A stretch of DNA of 64,000 nucleotides from Halomicrobium zhouii (lineage in GTDB: Archaea; Halobacteriota; Halobacteria; Halobacteriales; Haloarculaceae), in NCBI RefSeq assembly GCF_900114435.1, contig NZ_FOZK01000002.1, forward strand, positions 620,001 through 684,000, written 5' to 3'. The notes beneath the pieces are model-generated. The model did not search any database, was not told where the DNA came from, and saw only the letters and a list, made by a program, of their open reading frames with translations. The translations under genes were made by a program, and so were the position numbers. Positions 24,990-34,497 of the stretch are shown piece by piece; position 1 is the stretch's first letter; each line of letters starts with the position of its first letter.

Positions 24990-26833
24990 CACGACGGACA
25001 GACAGCACCGACGAATGGGGCGAGGGACCGAGTAGCGACGCCGACCACGGCGGAACGAACGAGCGGGACGAGACCGGGGGAACCCAGCATCGACGCGACT
25101 TCCTGAAGGCCGGTGCGACGGTCGGCGCGGGCACGTTCGCGCTCGGACTGGGCGAAGAGGCGTCCGCGGCCACCGAAACCGACCCGTCGGACCTCGACAT
25201 CTACCTGCTGTTCGGCCAGTCGAACATGGAGGGGGCGGGTCCGATCGAGGAGCAGGACCGGGAGACGCATCCGCGGATACACGTCCTCGCGGACCTCGAC
25301 TGTTCGAACCTCGGGCGCGAGTACGGCGAGTGGTACCTGGCCGAACCGCCGCTCAACCGATGTAACGCGGGGGTCGGTCCCGGTGATTACTTTGCGAAGA
25401 CCGTGATCCAGGAGATGCCGGAGGACAGGGGTATCGGCCTCGTCCCCGCGGCCGTCGGGGGCGCCGACATCGCGCTCTTCCAGAAGGGAGCGCCCATCGG
25501 CCGGAACGACCGCAACATTCCGTCGCAGTTCGACGGCGGCTACGAGTGGCTGCTGGACCTGGCCCAGACGGCCCAGCAGGTGGGGACGATCAGGGGCATC
25601 CTGTTCCACCAGGGTGAGACAGACACCGGCGACCAGGAGTGGACGTCGGACGTGGCCGGTATCGTCGAGAACCTCCGCTCCGACCTCGGGATCGGCAACG
25701 TCCCGTTCCTCGCCGGCGAGATGCTCTACGACTCCCAGGGCGGGTGCTGTGGCTCGCACAACACCGAGGTCAACGAACTTCCGGACGTGATCCCGAACGC
25801 CCACGTCGTCTCGGCCCAGGGACTGGCGGGCCAGGATTACGCCCACTTCACGACGGAGGCGTACCGTGAGTTCGGCCGGCGCTACGCCAACGAGATGCTG
25901 GAACACGTCGACGTCGGCGGTACCGGCGGCACTGGTGGCACCGGCGGCGATTCGGGCGGCGATTCCGGCGGTGACTCCGGCGGAGACAGTGGCGGTGGCT
26001 CCGCCAGCCAGCAGCCCTACGACGGCTCGCCCCACGCCGTCCCGGGGACCATCCAGGCCGAGGAGTACGACGAGGGTGGCTCGGGCGTGGCCTACAGCGA
26101 CAACACGTCCGAGAACGAGGGCGGTGCGATGCGGACCGACGAGGCCGTCGACATCACCTCCAACAGCGCCGGGTCGGGTTACGGTATCGGCTACATCGAG
26201 TCCGGCGAGTGGGTCGAGTACACCGTCGACGTCCAGCAATCCGGCGAGTACACCCTCGAGGCCCTCGTCGCCTCCGACTCCGGTGGTGGCTCGTTCCACC
26301 TCGAAGTGAACGGCCAGGACGTCAGCGGGACCGTGGCCGTTCCCGCCACCGGTGGCTGGGATTCCTGGGAGACCGTCTCCACTTCCGGCGTCTCGCTCGA
26401 CGCCGGCCTGCAGGTCGTCCGCGTCTCGATGGACGAGAGCTGGTGGGACCTGAACTACATCGACCTCTCGCTCGCCAGCTCCGGCAGCGGCGGTAGCTCC
26501 GGCGGCGACGACGGCGGTGGTTCGGGAGACACCGGCGGTTCCGGGGACTCGACTGTCGAACCCCCCGAGAGCACCGGCGATCTGATCGCCGAGATGGAGC
26601 CGAGCACGGCCACGGCGGGCGTCGGCGAGCGCGTCACCTTCAGCGTCACCGACACGACCGATTCGAGCACCTGGATCGACTCGCTGTCGTTCGACTTCGG
26701 CGACGGTGCTTCGGCTACCGGCTGGTGGGCCGAACACGCCTACGACTCGGCGGGGAGCTACACCGTCGCACTGACCGCGACCAACAACGAGGGCAGTTCG
26801 ACGACCCACGAGGTGACGATAACGGTGTCGTGA
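24986..26833 (+). CDS. Secreted SGNH/CE6-like acetylxylan esterase with CBM6 and PKD
   Basis: A 615-aa Tat-exported esterase. The signal has HRRDFLKAGA (36-45) and a hydrophobic core to about 62. The catalytic domain (about 68-305) matches the SASA/CE6 sialate-O-acetylesterase-like group: GQSNMEG with nucleophile Ser79, HQGETD at 208-213, and the C-terminal Asp/His pair in QDYAHF (Asp284, His287). A Gly/Asp/Ser linker (311-340) is followed by a CBM6-like domain (about 345-495: TIQAEEYDEGG, YIESGEWVEYTVDV, SWWDLNYIDLSLA), a second Gly/Ser linker, and a PKD domain (about 530-615). Deacetylation of xylan fits the GH10 gene downstream; other ester substrates are possible. The cysteine pair GGCCGS near 254 is unusual for a secreted haloarchaeal enzyme. 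Confidence 0.85.
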   Translation: MTRRTDSTDEWGEGPSSDADHGGTNERDETGGTQHRRDFLKAGATVGAGTFALGLGEEASAATETDPSDLDIYLLFGQSNMEGAGPIEEQDRETHPRIHVLADLDCSNLGREYGEWYLAEPPLNRCNAGVGPGDYFAKTVIQEMPEDRGIGLVPAAVGGADIALFQKGAPIGRNDRNIPSQFDGGYEWLLDLAQTAQQVGTIRGILFHQGETDTGDQEWTSDVAGIVENLRSDLGIGNVPFLAGEMLYDSQGGCCGSHNTEVNELPDVIPNAHVVSAQGLAGQDYAHFTTEAYREFGRRYANEMLEHVDVGGTGGTGGTGGDSGGDSGGDSGGDSGGGSASQQPYDGSPHAVPGTIQAEEYDEGGSGVAYSDNTSENEGGAMRTDEAVDITSNSAGSGYGIGYIESGEWVEYTVDVQQSGEYTLEALVASDSGGGSFHLEVNGQDVSGTVAVPATGGWDSWETVSTSGVSLDAGLQVVRVSMDESWWDLNYIDLSLASSGSGGSSGGDDGGGSGDTGGSGDSTVEPPESTGDLIAEMEPSTATAGVGERVTFSVTDTTDSSTWIDSLSFDFGDGASATGWWAEHAYDSAGSYTVALTATNNEGSSTTHEVTITVS

Positions 26834-27023
26834 ACCGAGCTACCGCTCGCCTGGACGGCTCCCGGTCTCCCGGACCGGACGCCGTGGCTGGGCGGGTGAT
26901 TCGAACGAGAACCGACGACCCATCCCACGCTCGACCGTCGCGGGACGAACCGCCGCTCGGCGGTACGTTCCCGACGCTGACGACCGGGATCACGAGATAA
27001 ACGAACGCAGCTGATTCACACCA

Positions 27024-28304
27024 ATGACACGAGACACGACCGACGACGGAATCGACGAACGACAGACCGACCCGGCCGACGAACGACCGGCCGACGGTGA
27101 CGGCCGAACCCCGCTCGCGAACCCCGCACGCCGCGACGTCCTGAAGGCGAGCGCCGCGGTCGGCGCCGCCGGCCTCGGACTCGGCCTGGGCAACTCCGCC
27201 ACGGCGGCGACGGCCGAGGAGATCTGCGACTCGGAGTTCGGCCAGATTGAGGTCGGCGACGGCTACACCCTGATGGACAACCAGTGGAGCATGTCGAATG
27301 TGGCCCAGTGCGTCTGGTTGAACGACGACGGGAGCTACGGCTACGACTTCGACGCCTCGAACGGTAGCGGCGGCCCCAACTACCCGGAGGTGTTCATCGG
27401 GACGCGCCCGTGGGGCGAGGACACCGGGGTCGCGGAGTTCCCGATCCAGCGCCGCGACGTCGACCAGCTAGAGATGGCGGTCGACGCCGACTACAGCCAG
27501 TCAGGCGGCGAGTGGAACTGGGCCGAGGAGTGGTGGCTGATGGAGCAGCCACCGGGCCAGGAGGCCGAAACCCACGTCTACGAGATTATGTTGCTGCTTG
27601 ACTGGAACGGCCAGCACGACCACGGCGGGATGGAGAACGAGGCCGCCTGGACCGACCAGTACGGCAATACGATCGACCACTGGACGACGTACAACTCCGG
27701 CGGTACGAGCGCCACGTTCCCCATCTTCCGCGTCCAGGGCGGCTACGACGGCGGCCCCATCGACATGACCGAGATCATCGACTACGTCAGCGCCGAACTG
27801 GGCGCGAGCGAGGACCTGTGGCTCTCCGGCATCGAACTCGGCAACGAGTACTGGGGGGGTTGCGTCGGCGAGACGACGTACAACTCCTTCGAGGTCACCA
27901 TCAACGGCTCGACGTACACCAGCGGGAGCGGTGGCGGTGGTAACGGGACCCCGACGACCGAGCCGCCGACGGACACGCCGGAAACCGACACGCCCGACAC
28001 GGAGACGCCGGACACGGACACGCCCGACACCGAGACGCCGGACAGCGGCGACCTGATCGCATCGATCGATCCGGGGACGACGTCGGCGTCCGTCGGCGAC
28101 ATGGTCCAGTTCTGGATCACCGACGAGACCGGCAATAGCACCTGGATCACCGACCTCCAGTGGGAGCTGGGCGACGGGTCGACTGACAGCGGCTGGTACG
28201 CGGACACCCAGTACGACTCGGCGGGCACCTACACAGTCACCCTGACCGCGACCAACAACGAGGGTGCCACGAGCACCGACGAGGTGGATATCACGGTCTC
28301 GTAA
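27024..28304 (+). CDS. Secreted GH12 endoglucanase with PKD domain
   Basis: A 426-aa Tat-exported GH12 enzyme, a beta-jelly-roll retaining endo-beta-1,4-glucanase family. The signal ARRDVLKASA (35-44) is followed by an apolar segment ending near 62. Diagnostic segments in order are YPEVFIGTRPWG (120-131), the nucleophile strand HVYEIMLLLD with Glu187, and the acid/base strand LWLSGIELGNEYW with Glu275. A Thr/Pro/Asp linker (about 312-340) leads to a PKD domain (about 343-426) nearly identical to those of its neighbours. GH12 together with several GH5 enzymes suggests activity on cellulose, mixed-linkage glucan or xyloglucan. The start is the ATG directly before the acidic n-region. Confidence 0.9.
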   Translation: MTRDTTDDGIDERQTDPADERPADGDGRTPLANPARRDVLKASAAVGAAGLGLGLGNSATAATAEEICDSEFGQIEVGDGYTLMDNQWSMSNVAQCVWLNDDGSYGYDFDASNGSGGPNYPEVFIGTRPWGEDTGVAEFPIQRRDVDQLEMAVDADYSQSGGEWNWAEEWWLMEQPPGQEAETHVYEIMLLLDWNGQHDHGGMENEAAWTDQYGNTIDHWTTYNSGGTSATFPIFRVQGGYDGGPIDMTEIIDYVSAELGASEDLWLSGIELGNEYWGGCVGETTYNSFEVTINGSTYTSGSGGGGNGTPTTEPPTDTPETDTPDTETPDTDTPDTETPDSGDLIASIDPGTTSASVGDMVQFWITDETGNSTWITDLQWELGDGSTDSGWYADTQYDSAGTYTVTLTATNNEGATSTDEVDITVS

Positions 28305-28483
28305 CCGAGCCACTGCGCTCCATCACTCCGGCTCTGCCGGTCCCCGCACGCGCCCACCGGGAACCGGACCGACCGACGATCGGCCGATCCACCACGCGAC
28401 GACGAACGACGGCTTCGACGCCTCGTTCTCGTCGGTGTCGATCGAGATCGACGAGATCAACTCACCCGACTGACAGTACGCCC

Positions 28484-31400
28484 ATGACCACAGACGAATT
28501 CGACGACGACCGCACCGACGACCGACCGACTGACGCCGCCGAACCGTCGGCGACGAGCGGCGCGTCCACTGGGCCACTCGGGGACGCGTCGCGCCGCGAC
28601 TTCCTGAAAGCGGCGGCCACAAGCGGCGCCGTCGCAGCCGGTCTCGGCGGCGGCTTCGCGGGCAGCGCCGCCGCGGCGGTCATCGACACGCCGCCGCTGC
28701 ACGTCGACGGCAACCTGATCAAGGACCCCGACGGCGCCACGGTGACGCTCCGCGGCGTGAACATGGCCGACCCGAAGCGGATCAACGTCACCGCGCCGGC
28801 CAGGGGCAAGACAGCGACGGACGTGGTCGACCTGCTGACGAACACCGACGAGGACTGGTACTCGCGAGCCATCCGCATCCCGGTCCAGCCCGTCGATATC
28901 GGCGAGCACACGCCCGGCGAGGGACCGCCGCCGGTCGCCTTCGACGAGGGGCAACTGGAGACGTACCTGGAGGAGCACCTCGACCCGGTCGTCGAGCGCT
29001 GCCTCCAGCGTGGCGCCTACGCCATCGTCGACTACCACCGCCACCGGGACGTCCAGTGGAACGACTCCACGCTCGACGAGGAGGTGCGCACGTTCTGGGA
29101 CGTCGTCGCGCCGCGGTACGCCGACCAGCCTCACGTGATGTACGAACTGTACAACGAACCCACGGAGCCCGGGATGTGGGGCGACCCGACCCAGAGCCAG
29201 AACTGGGCCGACGTCTGGCGTGACTGGAAGGCCGTCGCCCAGCCGTGGGTGGACATCATCCGCGAGCACGCGCCCGAGAACCTGGTCCTCGTCGGCTCGC
29301 CGAGCTGGTCCCAGAGCCCGGAGGGCGCGCTGGTCGAGCCTTTCGACGGCGGGAACCTCGCCTACACCTACCACATCTACCCCGGCCACGACTCCAGCCA
29401 GGCGGGGGACTGGGAGGACGCCACGAACAACGGCGAGGGCGTCGCCGGCGTCTACGAGGAGTACCCGCTGTTCGTCACGGAGTGGGGCTGGGAGGAGGGC
29501 GGCGGCGAGTACATCGGCGGGACGACGTCGGGGTACGGCGAGCCGTTCCTCGAGTTCCTCGAGCAGAGCGAGGCGATCCACTGGACTGCCTGGTGTGCGG
29601 ACCCGGTCTGGCGCCCGGTCATGTTCGACCGCGCGTTCGCCGAGGCGGACTTCGAGGACAACATCGGGAACCCCTACGAGGAGGACGTCCCTCAGGACTG
29701 CACCGACCTCCCCTGCGAGTGGGAGCTGCTCGGCGGCGACAGCTACATGGGCGAGACGGTCAAGAACGCCCTGATCGAGTACCGGGACCACAACCCGCCG
29801 ACGGTCCCCTACGACACCCAGGCCCCGCCCACGCCGACGAACCTCAGCGCGGAGGGGGTCGCCGAGACGACGGTGGATCTCTCGTGGGACGCCGCCAGCG
29901 ACGAGGGCGAGGCGGGCCTCTCCCACTACGCCGTCTCCGTCGACGGCGAGCAGACCGCGGAGGTCCCCGAGGGAACCACGACCACGACCGTCGAGGGACT
30001 CGAATCGGACACGACGGTGACTCTCGGCGTCACCGCCGTCGACCGCGCGCGCAACGAGTCCGGGACGGCGACGGTCGAAGTGACTACCGACGCCTTCGAG
30101 GACTCGACGCCGCCGTCGGTCCCCGGGAACCTGTCGTCGCCGGCCCGAACCTGGCAGTCGGTGACGATCTCGTGGGACGCCGCGACGGACGCGGGCGACG
30201 CCGAGACAGCCGGTATCGACGGGTACAACGTCTACGTCGACGGGGAACGCGATCGCCGGGTCGCCGCCGAGACGACCCAGGTCCAGATCGGCGACCTCGA
30301 CGCGGACACGACCTACGAGTTCGGCGTCAGCGCCGTCGACCGCGCGGACAACGAGTCCGAGCAGGCGACGCTCAGCGTCGCCACCGACCTGGCCAGCGCC
30401 GGGCCGAACGACCTGCTGATCAACGACTACGACGGCGACCCGGCCTGGCCCGACTCGAACGACCTGGGTAACTGGGTCGGGAGCAGCGGCTTCGAGAGCA
30501 TCGGGGTCGTCGACGGTGCCCTGGAGATCGACTACGACGGCAGTGGCTGGTACGGCACCGGCGTCTCGCAGGACATCACCGACTACCCGACGCTCCGGAT
30601 CAAGGTCTCCGGCGAGAACGGCGGGGAAGAGCGCGGGATCGAACTGGAGTTCGCGGGCATCGACCCGCTGCTCTCCGAGGTGACCGACGGCACGATCGGA
30701 ACGGGCGAATCGATCCTGTCCGTCGACCTGGAAGCCGCGGGCGCCGACCTCGAAGCGCCCGGCCAGATCACCTTCCGGTTCTACGACGCGGGCGACAGTT
30801 CGATCGCCATCGACGAGATCTGGCTGGACAGCGGCGAACCGGCCGAGACCGGTGATACGACGGCGCCATCGGCCCCGTCGAACCTCACGTCGCCGAGCCA
30901 GACGGAGACGGCCGTCGAGGTCGAGTGGGACGCCTCGACCGACGAGGGCGGCTCCGGCCTGGACCACTACAACGTCTCCGTCGACGGCGAAATCGACCAG
31001 CAGGTCGCCGCGGGCACCACGTCGGCGACGGTCGAGGACCTGACCGCCGGCACGGCCTACGATATCGCCGTCTCCGCCGTCGACGGCGCGGGCAACGAGT
31101 CCGCGCAGGCGACCGTCGCGGTGACGACGGCCGGCGCGACCGACGAACAGGCACCGACCGCTCCGGCGAACCTCACCTCGCCGGCCCAGACCGACTCGAC
31201 GGTGGAACTGGCGTGGGACGCGTCGACCGACGAGGGCGGGGCCGGCCTCGACGGCTACGTCGTCTCCGTCGACGGCGAGGAAGACCACACCGTGGACGCC
31301 GGGACGACGAGCACGACCGTCGAGGGGCTCGAACCCGAGACGACCTACGAGTTCGGCGTCAGCGCTGTCGACGGCGTCGGCAACGAGTCCGGGACGGCGA

Positions 31401-31885
31401 CCGTCGAGGCGACGACCGAAGCGGGTGAGACGGAACCGCCCGCGGACGACGCGCTCGTGATCAACGATTACGACGGCGACCCGGCGTGGTCGAGCAATCA
31501 GAACGACCTCGGCCAGTGGTGCGGGGCCGGGTCCTTCGAGAACGGCGGCGGGGAGGTCCAGGACGGCGCGCTCGTCCTCGAGTACGATAACGGCGGCTGG
31601 TTCCAGGAGCAGATCAACCAGTCCGTCGAGGAGTACTCGTCGCTCGTCTTCGCAGTCAGCGGCGCGAACGGCGGCGAAGAATCCGAGGTCCAGTTCAACA
31701 TGGGCGGCGTCACGTCGCTCCTTTCCGACGTGACCGGCGACTCCATCGGGACGAGCACGGGCGACGTCGCGGTCGACCTGGAATCGGCCGGCGTCGACAC
31801 CGCTTCCCCGGGGCTCTCGGTCCGCCTGAACTTCTGGCAGGGGGGTGCCAGCACGCTCGAAATCGACGAGATCCGACTCGAATAG
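28484..31885 (+). CDS. Secreted multidomain GH5 enzyme with four FnIII and two unnamed modules
   Basis: The largest protein of the locus, 1133 aa. Order: Tat signal (SRRDFLKAA at 36-44); GH5 domain about 68-435 with acid/base Glu225 (YNEPTEPG) and nucleophile Glu333 (FVTEWGW); FnIII 1 (about 448-536) and FnIII 2 (541-636); unnamed module A (643-782, LINDYDGDPAW to IDEIWLD); FnIII 3 (793-882) and FnIII 4 (889-979); unnamed module B (988-1133). The GH5 domain is close to that of the 20573 gene (same ADPKRINVT, VQPVDIG, WTAWCADPVWRPVMF). There is no Thr-Glu linker; FnIII domains act as spacers. The paired modules suggest a bivalent substrate-binding tail. No PKD domain. Confidence 0.9.
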   Translation: MTTDEFDDDRTDDRPTDAAEPSATSGASTGPLGDASRRDFLKAAATSGAVAAGLGGGFAGSAAAAVIDTPPLHVDGNLIKDPDGATVTLRGVNMADPKRINVTAPARGKTATDVVDLLTNTDEDWYSRAIRIPVQPVDIGEHTPGEGPPPVAFDEGQLETYLEEHLDPVVERCLQRGAYAIVDYHRHRDVQWNDSTLDEEVRTFWDVVAPRYADQPHVMYELYNEPTEPGMWGDPTQSQNWADVWRDWKAVAQPWVDIIREHAPENLVLVGSPSWSQSPEGALVEPFDGGNLAYTYHIYPGHDSSQAGDWEDATNNGEGVAGVYEEYPLFVTEWGWEEGGGEYIGGTTSGYGEPFLEFLEQSEAIHWTAWCADPVWRPVMFDRAFAEADFEDNIGNPYEEDVPQDCTDLPCEWELLGGDSYMGETVKNALIEYRDHNPPTVPYDTQAPPTPTNLSAEGVAETTVDLSWDAASDEGEAGLSHYAVSVDGEQTAEVPEGTTTTTVEGLESDTTVTLGVTAVDRARNESGTATVEVTTDAFEDSTPPSVPGNLSSPARTWQSVTISWDAATDAGDAETAGIDGYNVYVDGERDRRVAAETTQVQIGDLDADTTYEFGVSAVDRADNESEQATLSVATDLASAGPNDLLINDYDGDPAWPDSNDLGNWVGSSGFESIGVVDGALEIDYDGSGWYGTGVSQDITDYPTLRIKVSGENGGEERGIELEFAGIDPLLSEVTDGTIGTGESILSVDLEAAGADLEAPGQITFRFYDAGDSSIAIDEIWLDSGEPAETGDTTAPSAPSNLTSPSQTETAVEVEWDASTDEGGSGLDHYNVSVDGEIDQQVAAGTTSATVEDLTAGTAYDIAVSAVDGAGNESAQATVAVTTAGATDEQAPTAPANLTSPAQTDSTVELAWDASTDEGGAGLDGYVVSVDGEEDHTVDAGTTSTTVEGLEPETTYEFGVSAVDGVGNESGTATVEATTEAGETEPPADDALVINDYDGDPAWSSNQNDLGQWCGAGSFENGGGEVQDGALVLEYDNGGWFQEQINQSVEEYSSLVFAVSGANGGEESEVQFNMGGVTSLLSDVTGDSIGTSTGDVAVDLESAGVDTASPGLSVRLNFWQGGASTLEIDEIRLE

Positions 31886-31912
31886 CGACGAAACTGGCGG
31901 AACTATCCAACG

Positions 31913-34465
31913 ATGACAGCAAACGACTCACCACGCGACGCGACGGGGGGCACAGGGGACGAACAGACGCGAGCCGCGGAGACGACGGACCGCGGGCTCG
32001 GTAGCGGAACGACCAGGCGGACCGCGCTGAAGACCATCGGCGCGACCGTCGGGGGCCTGGCGCTGGCGGGCGACGTCAGCGCCGGCATCCCCACGCCGCG
32101 GCTCCACACCGACGGGAAGTGGATACGGGACCCGAACGGGAACGAGGTCCAGCTCCGCGGCATGGCGCCGGCTGACCCGGCGTTCTACCGGCGGACCCAC
32201 TCGAAGAGCTTCGAGGAGGTGCTCCGGTGGGCGACCGACGAATCTCGCGGGTGGCACCCGAACGTCGTTCGCCTGCCGTTCACCCAGGACAACGTCGACC
32301 ACTACGGCATCGACACGCTGGTCGAGGAGTTCATCCGGCCGTCGGTCGACCTGCTGGCCTCCCGTGACGTGTACGCCCTGGTCGACTTCCACCTCATCAG
32401 GCCCTACACCCAGGACGCGACCGAGACGTACAACTCGGAGAACGACGAGGAGCTGGCGCCCATCGACGACGTGATGCGGACCTTCTGGAACGCGGTCGCC
32501 CCGGAGTTCGCCGACGACGAGCACGTCATCTACGAGCTGTTCAACGAGCCGACCCGGCCGGGGATGTACGGCGACGACGCGGGCGCCTGGCAGGCCTGGC
32601 GCGACGCGGCCCAGCCGTGGGTCGACCTCGTCCGTGACCACGCGCCCGAAACGCCAATCATCGTCGGTTCGCCCCGGTGGACGTCGCTGACGCACATGGC
32701 GCCGGAGTACCCCTTCGAGGGTGACAACCTGATCTACGCGGCCCACATCTATCCGGACAACGGCGCGCCCTCCGAGTTCGACCAGTACTACGGCGAGCCG
32801 GCCAACGACGTGCCGGTCGTCGTCACGGAGTTCGGCTGGGACCCTGCTGGAGGGAACATCGACCAGGGAACCAACTCGGAGTGGGGCCAGCCCTTCCGCG
32901 AGTGGGCCGAGGGCTACGAGAACATGGGGTGGATCTCGTGGTGCTTCGACGACAGCTGGGCACCGACGTTCTTCGATTCACCGGGCGAGGGCGCGAACGA
33001 GCCCTGGACGCTCAAGGACGGCGACGAGGAGATGGGCGGCTTCATCAAGACCTGGCTGGCGGAGACCCGGGACGACAGTATCCCGGAGAACACGATCGAC
33101 GACACCATCGCGCCGCCCGCTCCCTCGAACCTCACCGTCACCCGGACCTCGGAGATTAGCGTCGAGGTGTCCTGGGACGCCGTGACCGACGAGGGCGAGG
33201 CCGGCCTCTCCCACTACGTCCTCTCCGTCGACGGCGAACCGAACCAGGAGGCCCTGCCCGACACCACGTCCGCGTCGGTCACCGACCTCGACCCGGCGAC
33301 GACCTACGAGATCGCCGTCCGGGCCGTGGACGACGCCGGCAACGAGTCCGGCCCGGCGACGGTTATCGCCGAGACCATCGCGACCGACGCCGAGCAGTCC
33401 GCGTTCAACGGTCCGCACGTGATCCCCGGCCGGATACAGGCCGAGGACTTCGACGAGGGCGGCCAGGGCATCTCCTACTACGACACCACCTCGTCGAACC
33501 AGGCGGACGGCTCCTACCGCGATACTGCCGTCGACATCGGGACGTCGGCCGAGTCCGGCTACAACGTCGGGTACATCGACACCGGCGAGTGGCTGGAGTA
33601 CACCGTCCAGGTCGACTCGGGCGACGGGCTGGTTACTCACGTCAACGCGGCGGCCGGCGAGGGTGGCGGTGGCGCCCTGCGCATCGACGTGGACGGCGAG
33701 ACGGTCGCCACCCAGGACGTCTGGCAGACCGGCGACTGGACGAACTGGGAGGCGATCCGGGTCGGCAGCCTCGACCTCCCCGAGGGCGAGCACGTCGTCC
33801 GGATCACCGCCGAGTCCGGCGCCTGGAACTTCGACTGGATCGAGTTCGGCGACGGCGACGGTGACACGGGGACTGAAACGGAGACAGAGACTGAAACGGA
33901 GACAGAGACTGAAACGGAGACGGAGACCGAGACGGAGACCGAGACAGAGACGGAGACTGAAACGGAGACGGAGACCGAGACGGAAACGGAGACTGACACT
34001 GAGACAGAGACCGATGACCCGTCCGGAGGGACGCTGATAGTCAACGACTACGACGGCAGCCCGTCGTGGTCGTCCGGCTGGAACGACCTCGGTCAGTGGT
34101 GTGGGGCCGGGTCCTTCGAGAACGGTGGCGGCGAGGTCGAAGACGGCGCACTGGTTCTGGAGTACGACAACGGCGGCTGGTTCCAGGAGCAGATCAATCG
34201 GGACGTGAGCGAGTACTCCTCGCTGGTCTTCTCGGTCAGCGGCGCCAGCGGTGGCGAGGAATCGGAGGTCGAGTTCAGTATGGGCGGAGCAAGCGGCCTG
34301 CTCGCCGACGTTACCGACGATTCGATCGGCACGAGCACCGCCGACGTGGCGGTCGATCTCGATTCGGCCGGGGTCGACACGTCCTCGTCGAGCCTGGCCG
34401 TCCGCCTGAACTTCTGGCAGGGCGGGAGTAGCACGCTCGAAATCGACGAGATCCGACTCGAATAG
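31913..34465 (+). CDS. Secreted GH5 enzyme with FnIII, CBM6 and unnamed module
   Basis: An 850-aa Tat-exported enzyme, 27 nt after the previous gene. Signal TTRRTALKTIG (33-43); GH5 domain about 58-390 with acid/base Glu212 (FNEPTRPG) and nucleophile Glu306 (VVTEFGW); FnIII about 400-488; CBM6-like domain about 500-645 (RIQAEDFDEGG, YIDTGEWLEYTVQV, WNFDWIEFG); a long Glu-Thr linker (about 652-702); and one unnamed module (705-850). The first active-site strand differs from its paralogues: LRGMAPADPAF and VDFHLIRPY replace LRGVN and DYHRH, so substrate preference may differ. Family assignment is secure; exact activity is not. Confidence 0.89.
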   Translation: MTANDSPRDATGGTGDEQTRAAETTDRGLGSGTTRRTALKTIGATVGGLALAGDVSAGIPTPRLHTDGKWIRDPNGNEVQLRGMAPADPAFYRRTHSKSFEEVLRWATDESRGWHPNVVRLPFTQDNVDHYGIDTLVEEFIRPSVDLLASRDVYALVDFHLIRPYTQDATETYNSENDEELAPIDDVMRTFWNAVAPEFADDEHVIYELFNEPTRPGMYGDDAGAWQAWRDAAQPWVDLVRDHAPETPIIVGSPRWTSLTHMAPEYPFEGDNLIYAAHIYPDNGAPSEFDQYYGEPANDVPVVVTEFGWDPAGGNIDQGTNSEWGQPFREWAEGYENMGWISWCFDDSWAPTFFDSPGEGANEPWTLKDGDEEMGGFIKTWLAETRDDSIPENTIDDTIAPPAPSNLTVTRTSEISVEVSWDAVTDEGEAGLSHYVLSVDGEPNQEALPDTTSASVTDLDPATTYEIAVRAVDDAGNESGPATVIAETIATDAEQSAFNGPHVIPGRIQAEDFDEGGQGISYYDTTSSNQADGSYRDTAVDIGTSAESGYNVGYIDTGEWLEYTVQVDSGDGLVTHVNAAAGEGGGGALRIDVDGETVATQDVWQTGDWTNWEAIRVGSLDLPEGEHVVRITAESGAWNFDWIEFGDGDGDTGTETETETETETETETETETETETETETETETETETETETETDTETETDDPSGGTLIVNDYDGSPSWSSGWNDLGQWCGAGSFENGGGEVEDGALVLEYDNGGWFQEQINRDVSEYSSLVFSVSGASGGEESEVEFSMGGASGLLADVTDDSIGTSTADVAVDLDSAGVDTSSSSLAVRLNFWQGGSSTLEIDEIRLE
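33870..34014 (+). repeat. Long Glu-Thr linker-coding repeat
   Basis: About 145 bp of GAGACN-type hexanucleotide units encoding (Glu-Thr)n between the CBM6-like domain and the unnamed module. It includes an exact 24-bp block repeated in tandem near 33877-33920, a sign of recent expansion. Confidence 0.85.
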
Positions 34466-34497
34466 TGGAACAACCGACAGACGTTCGAGACAATCCA

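Noticed and set aside
28457-31288. A 943-residue open frame on the minus strand opposite the large GH5 gene
   Set aside because: It is a shadow of the GC-rich codon pattern. The plus frame shows GH5, FnIII and module homology and a Tat signal; the minus frame is Val/Arg/Gly-rich with no recognisable domain.
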